Below are positions 26,561 to 35,078 of a DNA stretch of 64,000 nucleotides, in pieces; the first letter of the stretch is position 1, and the number at the start of each line of letters is the position of its first letter. Below the pieces are notes generated by a model. The model did no database searches, was not told the DNA's origin, and saw only the letters and a list, made by a program, of their open reading frames with translations. Both the position numbers and the translations under genes were made by a program. Origin of the DNA: Rhodococcus rhodnii (lineage in GTDB: Bacteria; Actinomycetota; Actinomycetes; Mycobacteriales; Pseudonocardiaceae); the NCBI GenBank assembly GCA_000720375.1, contig JOAA01000019.1, forward strand, positions 62,001-126,000. Direction: 5' to 3'.

Positions 26561-26583
26561 CTGCTCTCTTTGAAGAGCCGCGG

Positions 26584-27606
26584 TCATTCCTGGGCGATCA
26601 CCCGCTGAGTTCCGCCGGGTAGGAACTCGGGGTAGTTGTCGCGCATGAAGACGATCAGTTTCTCGCGGATCTCGCAGCGCAGGTCCCAAGCGCTCGGGGC
26701 GTCCGCAGCGGAGGCAAGCACCCGCACGACCATGGTCAGCTGCGTGGAGTCGACGACCTGGAGGACCCATTCGCGTCGGTCCCAGAGGTCCGAGGCTTCG
26801 ACGATGCGTTGGGCTTCGGTGCGCAGCACCTCGACGGGTGCGCGGTAGTCGAGGTGCAGTTGGACCGCGCCGATTACGCGGGTTTCGTGGCGGGTCCAGT
26901 TTTGGAACGGGGTTTTGGTGAAGTACGTCGTCGGCAGGACCAGCCTGCGTTCGTCCCACAGGTGGACCACCACGTACGTCAGGGTCATCTCCTCGATGCG
27001 ACCCCATTCTCCTTCCACCACAACGACATCGTCGTAACGCAGGGAGTCCGTCAGAGCCAGCTGCATGCCCGCGAAGACGTTCGTCAACGTCGTCTGCGCT
27101 GCCAGACCGGCGATCACGCCGACGATTCCGGCTGAGGCCAGCAAGGACGCACCGAGCGTGCGCAGTTCACTGAATGTCATGAACATCGAGGCGATCGCGA
27201 TGATCGTGATCGCCGCACCTGTCAGTCTTCGAATCAACGCGACCTGCGTGCGCAGCCGTCTGATCCGGCGATTGTCTGGGACGTCCATGTTCAGCCGCTG
27301 CAGTGCGAAGTCCTCGATCACGAAGAGGACTTTGATCACCAGCCAGGCCGCGACCACGATCAGCACCAGCAGCAACGCGTGCCGGATGCCTGCGATGACC
27401 CGGTTCTCGTATTCGAACAGCACGATGTAGTTCGCCGCCACCACAAGCACGGCCACGAACGGCTTATGGCAGTTCTCGTGCAGCTTGGTCAGGGTTCGCC
27501 GGTAACGGCGTCGCGCCACGAAGCGAACCAGCACCCCTGTCAGCCAACCGGCCAGCAGGGCAGCCGCGGTCGCGATAGCAACAGATAGCACAATTCGCCA
27601 CAACAC
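26584..27606 (-). CDS. MscS-family mechanosensitive channel
   Basis: This 340-aa protein has an N-terminal helix, two further hydrophobic segments (HALLLVLIVVAAWLVIKVLF and GAAITIIAIASMFM), then the pore-lining TM3 region GASLLASAGIVGVIAGLAAQ, which is the MscS Ala/Gly-packed helix, followed by the beta-domain LRYDDVVVVEGEWGRIEEM. It releases solutes on hypo-osmotic shock. A GTG start at 27606 follows a GGGACGG stretch. It lies 18 bp after the sigma factor gene stop on the same strand, so co-transcription is possible. Confidence 0.93.
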   Translation of the reverse strand: MLWRIVLSVAIATAAALLAGWLTGVLVRFVARRRYRRTLTKLHENCHKPFVAVLVVAANYIVLFEYENRVIAGIRHALLLVLIVVAAWLVIKVLFVIEDFALQRLNMDVPDNRRIRRLRTQVALIRRLTGAAITIIAIASMFMTFSELRTLGASLLASAGIVGVIAGLAAQTTLTNVFAGMQLALTDSLRYDDVVVVEGEWGRIEEMTLTYVVVHLWDERRLVLPTTYFTKTPFQNWTRHETRVIGAVQLHLDYRAPVEVLRTEAQRIVEASDLWDRREWVLQVVDSTQLTMVVRVLASAADAPSAWDLRCEIREKLIVFMRDNYPEFLPGGTQRVIAQE

Positions 27607-27624
27607 CCGTCCCAGCCTGACCGA

Positions 27625-28761
27625 TCATGGCCGGGCTCGCGAATCGAAGAACGCTGCCTCGGCCGGGGTCGGGGCCAATGAAGCCGCCATCCGGTCGGCT
27701 TCCGCCGCCTCCGAGCCACGTCCGAGAGCACGAAGGAACTCCGCGCGGGCGGCGTGCAGCAGGTAATAGTGGCCCAGGTCAACGGAAAGGCGGTCGGCCT
27801 CGGCCAAACCCGCTGCTGGGCCGTCGATCTCGGCCAACGCGACCGCACGACCCAATGCGGCGGTCGGCGATGGGTACACCGCCACCAATTCGTCGTACAG
27901 GGCAAGGATTTGCGGCCAGTCTGTGTCCGCATAGCTCCGGGCTGTCGCGTGCAGCGCGGTGATCGCGGCCTGCAGCGCATACGGCCCCGCGCCTCGCAAA
28001 GCCTTCTCCACCAACGGCAGCGCCTCAGCAATTGCCGCGTGATCCCACAACGAACGGTCCTGCGAGGCCAGTGGAACTGGCTTGCCATCAACGAACCGCG
28101 CGGCCGAACGGGCCGCGGAGAGCCGGATCAACGCCAGCAATCCGTAAACCTCGGGTGAAGGCAGCAACGACTCCAACAACGAAGCCAATTCCAGCGCGCG
28201 GTCCGTCGAACCGGCTGTGTAAACCAGGTACACGACGGCGAGTACGGCCGGCAGCCGGGATTTGAGGTCGTCGGGTACCTGGAACGGGATTCCGGCCGAG
28301 CGGATCTTCTTCTTCGCCGTGGTCAGCCGCGCGGCCATGGTCGCCTGTGGCACGAGGAACAAGTGCGCGATCTCACTCGTCGGCAGGCCGCACACCAGCC
28401 GCAGGGTCAACGCCACCCGCGCGTTCAGCGCCAGCGCGGGATGACAGCACATGAAGATCAACCGCAGCCGTTGGTCCTCGATCACCTCGGGCGAACCGTC
28501 CGGCACGACGAGCAACGGCAGCTTGCGGGCCAATGCGTCCGCGCGGCGCATTCGGTCGAGGGCTTTGCGTTTCGCGGTCGTGGTCAGCCACCCACCCGGG
28601 TTGGGCGGCACGCCGTCCCGTGGCCAGACGATCATCGCGGCCTCAAAGGCTTCCTGGACGGCGTCCTCGGCGGCGTCGAAGTCACGGGTCAGGCGCATCG
28701 TCGCGGCGAGCACGGCGGCCCACTCACGCCGATGCGCCTGTTCCAACGCCGGGAAGGTCAT
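27625..28761 (-). CDS. ECF sigma factor with C-terminal TPR-like extension (ECF42 type)
   Basis: This 378-aa protein has the sigma region 2 (AVLAATMRLTRDFDAAEDAVQEAF) and region 4 (LTLRLVCGLPTSEIAHLFLV), followed by a helical C-terminal domain of about 200 residues. That layout, plus the DGPF-domain gene directly upstream and overlapping by ATGA, defines the ECF42 group. Such sigma factors lack a classical anti-sigma factor, and the C-terminal domain is needed for activity. Promoter targets are not visible here. Confidence 0.92.
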   Translation of the reverse strand: MTFPALEQAHRREWAAVLAATMRLTRDFDAAEDAVQEAFEAAMIVWPRDGVPPNPGGWLTTTAKRKALDRMRRADALARKLPLLVVPDGSPEVIEDQRLRLIFMCCHPALALNARVALTLRLVCGLPTSEIAHLFLVPQATMAARLTTAKKKIRSAGIPFQVPDDLKSRLPAVLAVVYLVYTAGSTDRALELASLLESLLPSPEVYGLLALIRLSAARSAARFVDGKPVPLASQDRSLWDHAAIAEALPLVEKALRGAGPYALQAAITALHATARSYADTDWPQILALYDELVAVYPSPTAALGRAVALAEIDGPAAGLAEADRLSVDLGHYYLLHAARAEFLRALGRGSEAAEADRMAASLAPTPAEAAFFDSRARP

Positions 28762-29099
28762 GCTTCCCAGATCGGCCTGATCTCGACGCCCGCGCTCATC
28801 GGCACCCGCTTGGCGACCTCGATCGCCTCGTCGAGGGTGTCCGCCTCGATCACGTAAAACCCGCCGATGTGCTCCTTGAGCTCCACGAACGGCCCGTCGG
28901 TGACGAGTACTTCGTCACCCTTCGGCCGCAGCGTGGTGGCGGTGTAGGAGGGCCGCAACGCCTCTCCGGAGAAGGGACGGCCCCGCTCGGTGAGGTACTG
29001 GATGAACTCACCGTGCTCGGCGAGTGCCTTGTCCAGCACCTCCTGGGGAGCCGACGTCCAGTCCTGATCCGCTTCGTGCAACAGCAGCATGTATTTCAT
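28758..29099 (-). CDS. YCII-related DGPF-domain protein (ECF42 partner)
   Basis: This 113-aa protein begins MKYMLLLHEADQDW and carries the family motif VTDGPFVELKEHIGGFYVIE. The domain is a small alpha+beta fold of the YCII type; the molecular role is unknown, but DGPF genes are the standard neighbours and targets of ECF42 sigma factors. ATG at 29099 has GGGGTGG upstream. Its stop overlaps the sigma factor start (ATGA). Confidence 0.93.
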   Translation of the reverse strand: MKYMLLLHEADQDWTSAPQEVLDKALAEHGEFIQYLTERGRPFSGEALRPSYTATTLRPKGDEVLVTDGPFVELKEHIGGFYVIEADTLDEAIEVAKRVPMSAGVEIRPIWEA

Positions 29100-29138
29100 G
29101 TCCACCCCACGAACGGAACAGGCGGGAAATCGAAGTCC

Positions 29139-29399
29139 CTACGACTCTTTGTCGCCGCGAAGTTCGGCGCGCAGCCGGGCACGTTCCGCGCCGCGCGCGG
29201 CCATGCCCGCGGTGACCCGCTGGTTCAGGCCTTTGAACAGCACCAGGCTGAGCGGGAACGCCACCACGACGGCGACGGCCAGCCCGACAAGCAAAGGGAT
29301 CTTGACCAATACGAGGACCGCGGTCACCACGGCGACGAGCGCGATCCGCGCCCCCGTGTACAACGCCAGGTCCCTGCCGAAATGGGCTTCCACAGTCAT
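29139..29399 (-). CDS. DUF4229-family small membrane protein
   Basis: This 86-aa protein has two helices (ARIALVAVVTAVLVLVKIPLL and LAVAVVVAFPLSLVLF) and a basic cytoplasmic tail ending RAELRGDKES, the layout of actinobacterial DUF4229. The function is unknown. It follows the AsnC regulator by 5 bp on the same strand, so both are in one transcript. Confidence 0.8.
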   Translation of the reverse strand: MTVEAHFGRDLALYTGARIALVAVVTAVLVLVKIPLLVGLAVAVVVAFPLSLVLFKGLNQRVTAGMAARGAERARLRAELRGDKES

Positions 29400-29404
29400 T
29401 CAGC

Positions 29405-29857
29405 CTACTCGCCGGTTTCCGTGTTCGGCCGCCCCTCGAACCTCGTGGACAGCACGACCGTGGTGCGGGTCCTTGCCACGCCGTCGATCCGGCGCAACCG
29501 GCCGAGCGTGCGTTCGAGCTCATCGACCGTGGGGACACGGACCTTCACCACGAACGCCTCGTCGCCCGCGACCGCCCAGCAGGACTCGACCTCGGACAGT
29601 TCACCCAGCTTGATGGCGACTTCGCTGTCCTCGGCGTTGTCCGAGGGCTGGATTCCGACGAGGGCGGTGACGCCGAGACCGATCGAGCTCGGGTCGACCG
29701 TCGCGTGATACCCGGTGATGACCCCGCTGGTTTCGAGCTTGCCGACCCGCTCGTGCACCGCCGACGCGGACAACCCCACCTGACGGCCGAGTTCCGCGTA
29801 TGTGGCGCGGCCATTGAGCCTGAGCTCATTGATGATGCGGCGGTCCAAGTCGTCCAC
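29405..29857 (-). CDS. Lrp/AsnC-family transcriptional regulator
   Basis: This 150-aa regulator has the winged HTH (DDLDRRIINELRLNGRATYAELGRQVGLSASAVHERV, residues 2-38 or so) and a C-terminal RAM ligand-binding domain (AVAGDEAFVVKVRVPTVDELE). Such proteins sense amino acids. GTG at 29857 is chosen because the conserved DxLDRRI motif follows immediately. The VOC gene is divergent 56 bp away and could be a target. Confidence 0.9.
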   Translation of the reverse strand: MDDLDRRIINELRLNGRATYAELGRQVGLSASAVHERVGKLETSGVITGYHATVDPSSIGLGVTALVGIQPSDNAEDSEVAIKLGELSEVESCWAVAGDEAFVVKVRVPTVDELERTLGRLRRIDGVARTRTTVVLSTRFEGRPNTETGE

Positions 29858-29913
29858 GTCGAGCAGCCTACGACCACGCCGAAATGTCGGTAGTGGGCAG
29901 TACGGTCGCGGCC

Positions 29914-30336
29914 ATGGCATACGACTTTCAGGTGACTATCGACTCCGCCGACCCGCACACACTGGCCGACTGGTGGGCGGAGGCGATCGGCTGGGACGTC
30001 GAGCCCAGCAAGGAGGCCTTCATCCGGCAGATGGTCGACGAAGGTAAAGCCTCGGAATCCGACACCAAGATCTACAACGGCGTGCTCGTCTGGCGCGTCG
30101 GCCAGGCCATCCTGCACCCGGAAACGGGACGGCGGATCCTTTTCCAGCTCGTGCCCGAGGCCAAGACCTGCAAGAACAGGGTCCACCTCGATATCAGGAT
30201 CGGCGACGAGCACAGGGAGGCGGAAGTGACCAGGCTCACCGCCCTCGGAGCAAAAATTTTGCACCGCGAATCGCAGGGACCCATCAACTGGGTCACGATG
30301 ACGGATCCGGAGGGCAATGAGCTCTGCCTGTCTTAG
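29914..30336 (+). CDS. VOC-superfamily (glyoxalase-like) protein
   Basis: This 140-aa protein has the two paired beta-alpha-beta-beta-beta modules of the vicinal oxygen chelate fold. The N-terminal half starts YDFQVTIDSADPHTLADWW, and the C-terminal half contains NRVHLDIRIGDEHREAEV and ends MTDPEGNELCLS. Such proteins include isomerases, dioxygenases and antibiotic-binding proteins; the activity cannot be specified. ATG at 29914. Confidence 0.85.
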   Translation: MAYDFQVTIDSADPHTLADWWAEAIGWDVEPSKEAFIRQMVDEGKASESDTKIYNGVLVWRVGQAILHPETGRRILFQLVPEAKTCKNRVHLDIRIGDEHREAEVTRLTALGAKILHRESQGPINWVTMTDPEGNELCLS

Positions 30337-30474
30337 CTGGTCAGAGGGGGTGGTGTCCAAAGTGGGCGTTTTGCCCCTTACTACCTCTTTACCTTTACTT
30401 AGCCGTTCGAGTACCCGACGGGCGAGATGACACGATGCGACCGGAACGCCTGGAATTTGTGTAAGGAGGCGGAG

Positions 30475-30687
30475 ATGACAGCCACCATTGGTCACGTCGG
30501 CGAACGACTGCTCACCCCTGGAGAGGTGGCCGCCCTGTTCAGGGTGGACCCGAAGACCGTGACCCGCTGGGCCACCGCCGGACGGATCGGTTCGATCCGC
30601 ACCCCGGGTGGGCACCGTCGGTTCCGTGAGTCCGAGGTGAAGACCCTGCTGGCCGAGCTGACCACCGAAGCCAGTCATAACGACTGA
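30475..30687 (+). CDS. bldC: MerR-like developmental regulator BldC
   Basis: This 70-aa DNA-binding protein is almost the size of Streptomyces BldC (about 68 aa). The winged-helix core LLTPGEVAALFRVDPKTVTRW and SIRTPGGHRRFRESEVKTLL match it closely. In Streptomyces BldC binds direct repeats and delays entry into sporulation; here it implies the host has a mycelial developmental programme, or a retained regulator of it. ATG at 30475 follows a very strong AAGGAGG. No dimer or ligand domain is present, as in the family. Confidence 0.95.
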   Translation: MTATIGHVGERLLTPGEVAALFRVDPKTVTRWATAGRIGSIRTPGGHRRFRESEVKTLLAELTTEASHND

Positions 30688-30787
30688 TACCACTGTCCGT
30701 CACATTCGGCCATCGCCTGCATGGGGTGGCGGCGCAAGTCGGACGAACGGGCTAACCTCGGGTACGGACACTCGAGGAGGTGGCGAC

Positions 30788-30976
30788 ATGCTGTATCTGC
30801 TCGCCGCGGTCGGAGCGTTGACCGTCGCGGTATTGCTGTGGCGCGCGTTCGGAGCGCAGGCAGCCGGCGTCACGACACGCCGGGAGCGCGGCCCGGTCGC
30901 CCCCGACGATGACCCGGAGTTCTTGCGCGGGTTGGACGAACGCAACAAAAAGGCCGGCGACGATCCGCCGGCCTGA
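30788..30976 (+). CDS. Small single-pass membrane protein (62 aa)
   Basis: It has a single N-terminal transmembrane helix (LLAAVGALTVAVLLWRAF) and a charged cytoplasmic tail with PDDDPEFLRGLDERNKK. ATG at 30788 follows GAGGAGGTGGCGAC, a strong ribosome-binding site. It is 100 bp downstream of bldC on the same strand. No function is known. Confidence 0.85.
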   Translation: MLYLLAAVGALTVAVLLWRAFGAQAAGVTTRRERGPVAPDDDPEFLRGLDERNKKAGDDPPA

Positions 30977-30984
30977 CATCGGCG

Positions 30985-32472
30985 CTACTGCTTGGTGGCG
31001 AAGTCGTCAGCGACAGTAGCGGCCATCTCGAGCAACGCCATCTTGGTGGCGTGCTCCAGCCGATCCAGTTCGATCTCCGCACCTTCTTCCAGGTGCGGAT
31101 CGAACGGGATCCGGCACACCGCACGGCATCGCGCGCCGAAGTGCGCGGCCAGCTTGTCCAAGTCGACCGAGCCGGACCTCGGCCGGACCGAGTTGATCAC
31201 CGCGACCGACCTGGCGACCAGGTTGCGATAACCGTGTGCGTCAAGCCAATCCAAGGTCGCTGAGGCGCTGCGGGCGCCGTCGACCGAGCCGGACGACACG
31301 ATCACCAGCGAGTCGGCGATGTCCAGCACACCCCGCATCGCGGAGTGCATCAAACCGGTGCCGCAGTCGGTCAGCACGATGTTGTAGAAGTGCTCGAGCA
31401 GCGCGACCGTGCGCCGATAGTCGTCCTCGCTGAACGCCTCCGACACCGCCGGGTCCTGTTCACTGGCAAGCACTTCCAGCCTGCTCGGGCCCTGCGAGGT
31501 GTACGCGCGCACGTCGCTGTACTTCGTCACGCGGCTCGCGTCGCGCAGCAGATGGCGAACAGTCGCCGTTGTCTCCAACGGAATCTTCTGGCTGAGCGTG
31601 CCGCGGTCCGGGTTCGCGTCGACAGCGATCACGCGGTCACCACGCAGTGACGAGAACGTCGAGCCGAGCGTCGTGGTGACGGTGGTCTTGCCGACCCCAC
31701 CCTTCAGGCTCAGCATCGCGATCTTGTAGCAGCCCCGCAGCGGTTGGCTGACCCGGGCGATCAGCTCACGGCGCTGCACGTCCTCGGCGCTCTCGCCCAT
31801 GTTGATCAGGTGGCCGGTCGCCTTGTAGACGGCCTTGCGCCAGCCCGACTGCGGCTTCGCCTTCTCCTGCTTGATCAGCCTGGAGCTGGCCAGGTCGTGC
31901 GGCACCGGGTGGCCCGTGGCCTGCTGCTGCGGCGGGTACGGCTGGGGGTACTGGTATCCCTGCGGCTGCTCGGGCACCTGGTAAGGACCCGATCCACCCT
32001 GGGGGACCTGGTACGGCCCAGAGCCGCCAGGCACTTGGTACGGACCGGAACCACCCTGAGGGACTTGGTACGGCCCGGAACCACCAGGCACTTGGTACGG
32101 ACCCGAACCGCCCGGGGGCACTTGATAGGGCCCGGAGCCGCCTGGAACTTGGTAAGGACCTGAGCCACCCTGCGGAACCTGATACGGCCCGGAACCACCC
32201 GGGGGCACCTGATACGGACCAGAGCCGCCGGGAACCTGGTGCTGGCCGGACTCGCTGGCCACCTGGTGCTGCCCGGACTCGCTCGCGTCGCTCGGCGGCG
32301 GCGACGACGACGACGGGTACGGCGCCGAATCCGTGGACGGTTCGACGTACAGCTCGGGTTGGTCAGCGGCCGTCTCGTCCTCAGCGGTGTGATCGGCCGG
32401 AGGGTTGTCTCCGCTAGGCGGCTGCCACGCGGCATCGGGCCGCTGAGCGGAGTCGTCGTAGCGTCCAGTCAC
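30985..32472 (-). CDS. MinD/ParA-like ATPase with a Gly-Pro-Tyr repeat N-terminus
   Basis: This 495-aa protein has two parts. Residues 1-200 or so are disordered and rich in Pro, Gly, Ser and Tyr, with nine SGPYQVP units at residues 84-167 preceded by two SGQHQV units. The C-terminal part is a deviant Walker A ATPase (LSLKGGVGKTTVTTTLGS), with VIAVDANPDRGTL and a downstream switch motif (NIVLTDCGTGL). Similar proteins occur in actinobacteria near ESX secretion genes or as orphans, and could position membrane complexes. GTG at 32472 is set by AGGAGG 9 nt upstream. The next gene on the minus strand upstream is ccsB, about 110 bp away. Confidence 0.93.
   Translation of the reverse strand: MTGRYDDSAQRPDAAWQPPSGDNPPADHTAEDETAADQPELYVEPSTDSAPYPSSSSPPPSDASESGQHQVASESGQHQVPGGSGPYQVPPGGSGPYQVPQGGSGPYQVPGGSGPYQVPPGGSGPYQVPGGSGPYQVPQGGSGPYQVPGGSGPYQVPQGGSGPYQVPEQPQGYQYPQPYPPQQQATGHPVPHDLASSRLIKQEKAKPQSGWRKAVYKATGHLINMGESAEDVQRRELIARVSQPLRGCYKIAMLSLKGGVGKTTVTTTLGSTFSSLRGDRVIAVDANPDRGTLSQKIPLETTATVRHLLRDASRVTKYSDVRAYTSQGPSRLEVLASEQDPAVSEAFSEDDYRRTVALLEHFYNIVLTDCGTGLMHSAMRGVLDIADSLVIVSSGSVDGARSASATLDWLDAHGYRNLVARSVAVINSVRPRSGSVDLDKLAAHFGARCRAVCRIPFDPHLEEGAEIELDRLEHATKMALLEMAATVADDFATKQ
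31972..32223. repeat. In-frame tandem repeat coding for SGPYQVP units
   Basis: Nine units of 27 or 30 bp, each encoding SGPYQVP plus a GG, PGG or QGG linker. The DNA units are similar but not identical, which suggests recombination followed by drift. Unit number is likely to vary between strains. Confidence 0.95.
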
Positions 32473-32583
32473 CCCGGTGTCCCTCCTGCGGACGTCAAGG
32501 ATCGAGACCTCCTCGACCACCTCGTTGCGACGGTAGCTGTAGCTGTGCGCGCAGGTCGAACGGGGGTTACCCGTTCGTTCGGG

Positions 32584-33546
32584 TCATCCGTTCGCGTACG
32601 AGTGAAGTCCGACAGTCACCAGGTTTACGAAGAACAGGTTGAACACCGTCGCGGAGAACCCGAGGATGTTGATCCACGCCGCCTTGCCGCCACGCCACCC
32701 CGCGGTGGCACGAGAGTGCAGGTAGGCCGCATAAATCACCCACGCGACGAAGGCGACAGTCTCCTTCGGGTCCCATCCCCAGAACCGTCCCCACGCCGCC
32801 TCGGCCCAGATTCCGCCGCAGATGACGCCGAAGGTGAAGATCGGGAAGGCGATGATCGTGGTCCGATAGGCCACCCGATCGAGCACATCCGCACCCGGCA
32901 GACGCTCACCGAGCCGGACAAACTTCGTCTGATCGTGGTCATAACGATTGCGGATCAGGTACAGGATGCTCGCCACACCGGGCACAAGGAACAGGCCGGA
33001 CGCGATGATCGCTGCGGCCACGTGGACGATCAGCCAGTACGAGCGCAGCGCCGGCTGCAGCGGCGCGGCCTCGGAGTACAGCACGGTGCCGCCGAGGAAC
33101 ATCAGGATCACGATCGGCAGCAGCACGAACGCGGACAACCGGCGGACCGGGAACTTCTTCATCAGCACGAGCCACGTGACCACCGCGACGAGGCTGACCG
33201 CGGACATGTACTCGTACATGTTTCCCCACGGCACGCACCCGACGGCCAAGCCGCGCAGCACGAGCGAGCTGAAGTGCAGCAACGCGCCGAGCACCATCAG
33301 CGCGGCGCCCATCCGCCCGAAGCGCTCCGCCCGGTCCTGCTTCGGCCTCGCACCGATCGCCTGCGCGGGTGGCTCCTCGGTGATGCTGGGGCCGCCGACG
33401 GTGGCGAGCTGGCGGGCGGCGGCACGTTTCGGCCGCACCCGGCCGAAGGCCTGCTCGATCAGGGCGAGCGCCATGGCGAAGATGTAGACGACGACCGTCG
33501 CGCCGTACGTCCAGTCACCGAACTGGGCAAGGGTCTCGTTGACCAT
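32584..33546 (-). CDS. ccsB: Cytochrome c biogenesis protein CcsB (ResC)
   Basis: This 320-aa membrane protein, with ResB, forms the system II heme exporter and cytochrome c synthase. It has the tryptophan-rich heme-binding motif WGRFWGWDPKET (about residues 254-265), about eight helices and conserved histidines flanking it. Its ATG overlaps the resB stop (TGATG). It completes the order resA, ccdA, resB, ccsB. The cytochrome c partners lie outside the window. Confidence 0.95.
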   Translation of the reverse strand: MVNETLAQFGDWTYGATVVVYIFAMALALIEQAFGRVRPKRAAARQLATVGGPSITEEPPAQAIGARPKQDRAERFGRMGAALMVLGALLHFSSLVLRGLAVGCVPWGNMYEYMSAVSLVAVVTWLVLMKKFPVRRLSAFVLLPIVILMFLGGTVLYSEAAPLQPALRSYWLIVHVAAAIIASGLFLVPGVASILYLIRNRYDHDQTKFVRLGERLPGADVLDRVAYRTTIIAFPIFTFGVICGGIWAEAAWGRFWGWDPKETVAFVAWVIYAAYLHSRATAGWRGGKAAWINILGFSATVFNLFFVNLVTVGLHSYANG

Positions 33547-35078
33547 CAGTTCTTCCCTCCGGTTACCGCACCCGAGAGCCGTTCGAATTCCTCGCCGTAT
33601 CCGGCCTGGTCAGTGCGGGCGAGCCCGCCCACCTCGACCACGGTACGGCCATCGGCCGCGGGCACCACACGGACCCACAACCGGCGCCGTTTGATGATCA
33701 GCGACGCCCCGATACCCATGATGATCGCGATCGCGAACACCAGCACCCACACCTGCGCGGGATCGTGCGAAACCTGCAGGTACACCCAGCGCTTCACGCC
33801 GTCGAACCGCACCACGGTGCCGTCGTCCAGCTTGACCTCGCCGCCGAGCGCCAGGTTCTCCCTGGCGACCTTCTTCAGCCTGCCGTTGTCGACCTGGTTC
33901 TGGTCGATGGTGAAGATCGACTGACCACGGCCGTTGTCGATGCCCAGGTCACCACGCATGACGTCGACCGCGACCATCGGATTGTTCAACGCCGGGAAGC
34001 TGGAGTTGAGCAGGGACCCGTGCAGCTGCGCGGTCGGGGCGAACACACCGGTCACCGCGATCTGCTTGGTCCGCCGCTCCTCCGAGTTCGTGATGCCCGG
34101 CGGGTCGAACTTGGTCGCGCCTTCGGACAGGAACGTCACCTGGTCGACCGGCCGCCACTGGGTGTCCATGGTGCGCTTCTCGCCGTTGGGGAAGGTCACC
34201 GTGAACACCGGCGCATAGCCGTGGCCCAGCAGGTAGATCCGGTCGCCGTCGGTCCGCAGCGGCGAGTTGACCTCCAGGCCGTAGCGCTCCCACCTGCCGC
34301 TGTCGAGGTCCTTTTCGGACTGGTACTCGAGGTTCGCGCGGAACAGATCGGGCTGACCGGTCGGCAGGAAGTTCACGTCGAACGACGCGACTTTGAGGCA
34401 GAACGGCGTCAGATCGGTGCCGTCGACGCGCAGTCCTGGCTGGAACGAGTCGTAGCCGAGCACGCCGGAGTTGCAGAACTCCTGGCTGCCGTCGGCCTTC
34501 ACGATGACCTGGCCCTCGTAGCCGAAGAGCTTGCCGACCGCCAGCGCGATGATCAGCCCGAGCATGGCGAAGTGGAAGACCAGGTTGCCGGTCTCGCGCA
34601 GGTAGCCGCGTTCGGCGGAGATCGTGCGGGCGCCGTTGTCCTCTTCCCGCTCGACCTTGCGCCAGCCGGACAGCGCCTTGATCGCCTGCGCGACCACCTC
34701 GTCGGCCGATTTGTCCACAGTGGACTCACTGTGGTGTGGCATCCGGCTCAGGTTGCGCGGCGTGAGCACGGGCTTGGTGCGCAACGCCTTCGCGTACTCC
34801 AACGTCCGCGGTAGCAGGCAGCCGACCAGCGAGATCATCAGCAGGATGTAGATCGCGGAGAACCACACGCTGGCGTAGACGTTGTAGAACTGCAGCTGAT
34901 CGAGCAGCCTGCCCCACCAGCCGTGCTCGGCGATGTAGTCCGCGACCTTGTTGGCGTTCAACGTCCGCTGCGGCAGCAACGCACCGGGCATTGCCGCCAA
35001 AGCGAGCAGGAACAGCAGGATCAAGGCCGTCCGCATCGACGTGAGACCACGCCATGTGTTGCGCAGGAACGGAATCAC
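33546..35078 (-). CDS. resB: Cytochrome c biogenesis protein ResB
   Basis: This 510-aa system II component has three N-terminal helices (LILLFLLALAAMPGALLP first), a large extracytoplasmic domain and a C-terminal helix (VWVLVFAIAIIMGIGASLII). With CcsB it delivers heme and attaches it to apocytochrome c. The GTG at 35078 overlaps the ccdA stop by 4 bp (GTGA), which fixes the start; the upstream open frame is antisense noise. Conserved motifs GYLRETGNLVFHFAMLGLI and SFPALNNPMVAVDV are present. Confidence 0.94.
   Translation of the reverse strand: MIPFLRNTWRGLTSMRTALILLFLLALAAMPGALLPQRTLNANKVADYIAEHGWWGRLLDQLQFYNVYASVWFSAIYILLMISLVGCLLPRTLEYAKALRTKPVLTPRNLSRMPHHSESTVDKSADEVVAQAIKALSGWRKVEREEDNGARTISAERGYLRETGNLVFHFAMLGLIIALAVGKLFGYEGQVIVKADGSQEFCNSGVLGYDSFQPGLRVDGTDLTPFCLKVASFDVNFLPTGQPDLFRANLEYQSEKDLDSGRWERYGLEVNSPLRTDGDRIYLLGHGYAPVFTVTFPNGEKRTMDTQWRPVDQVTFLSEGATKFDPPGITNSEERRTKQIAVTGVFAPTAQLHGSLLNSSFPALNNPMVAVDVMRGDLGIDNGRGQSIFTIDQNQVDNGRLKKVARENLALGGEVKLDDGTVVRFDGVKRWVYLQVSHDPAQVWVLVFAIAIIMGIGASLIIKRRRLWVRVVPAADGRTVVEVGGLARTDQAGYGEEFERLSGAVTGGKN

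Noticed and set aside
31972..32223. Possible CRISPR-like array because of regular repeats
   Set aside because: Repeats are in frame, encode SGPYQVP, and have no unique spacers or cas genes nearby.
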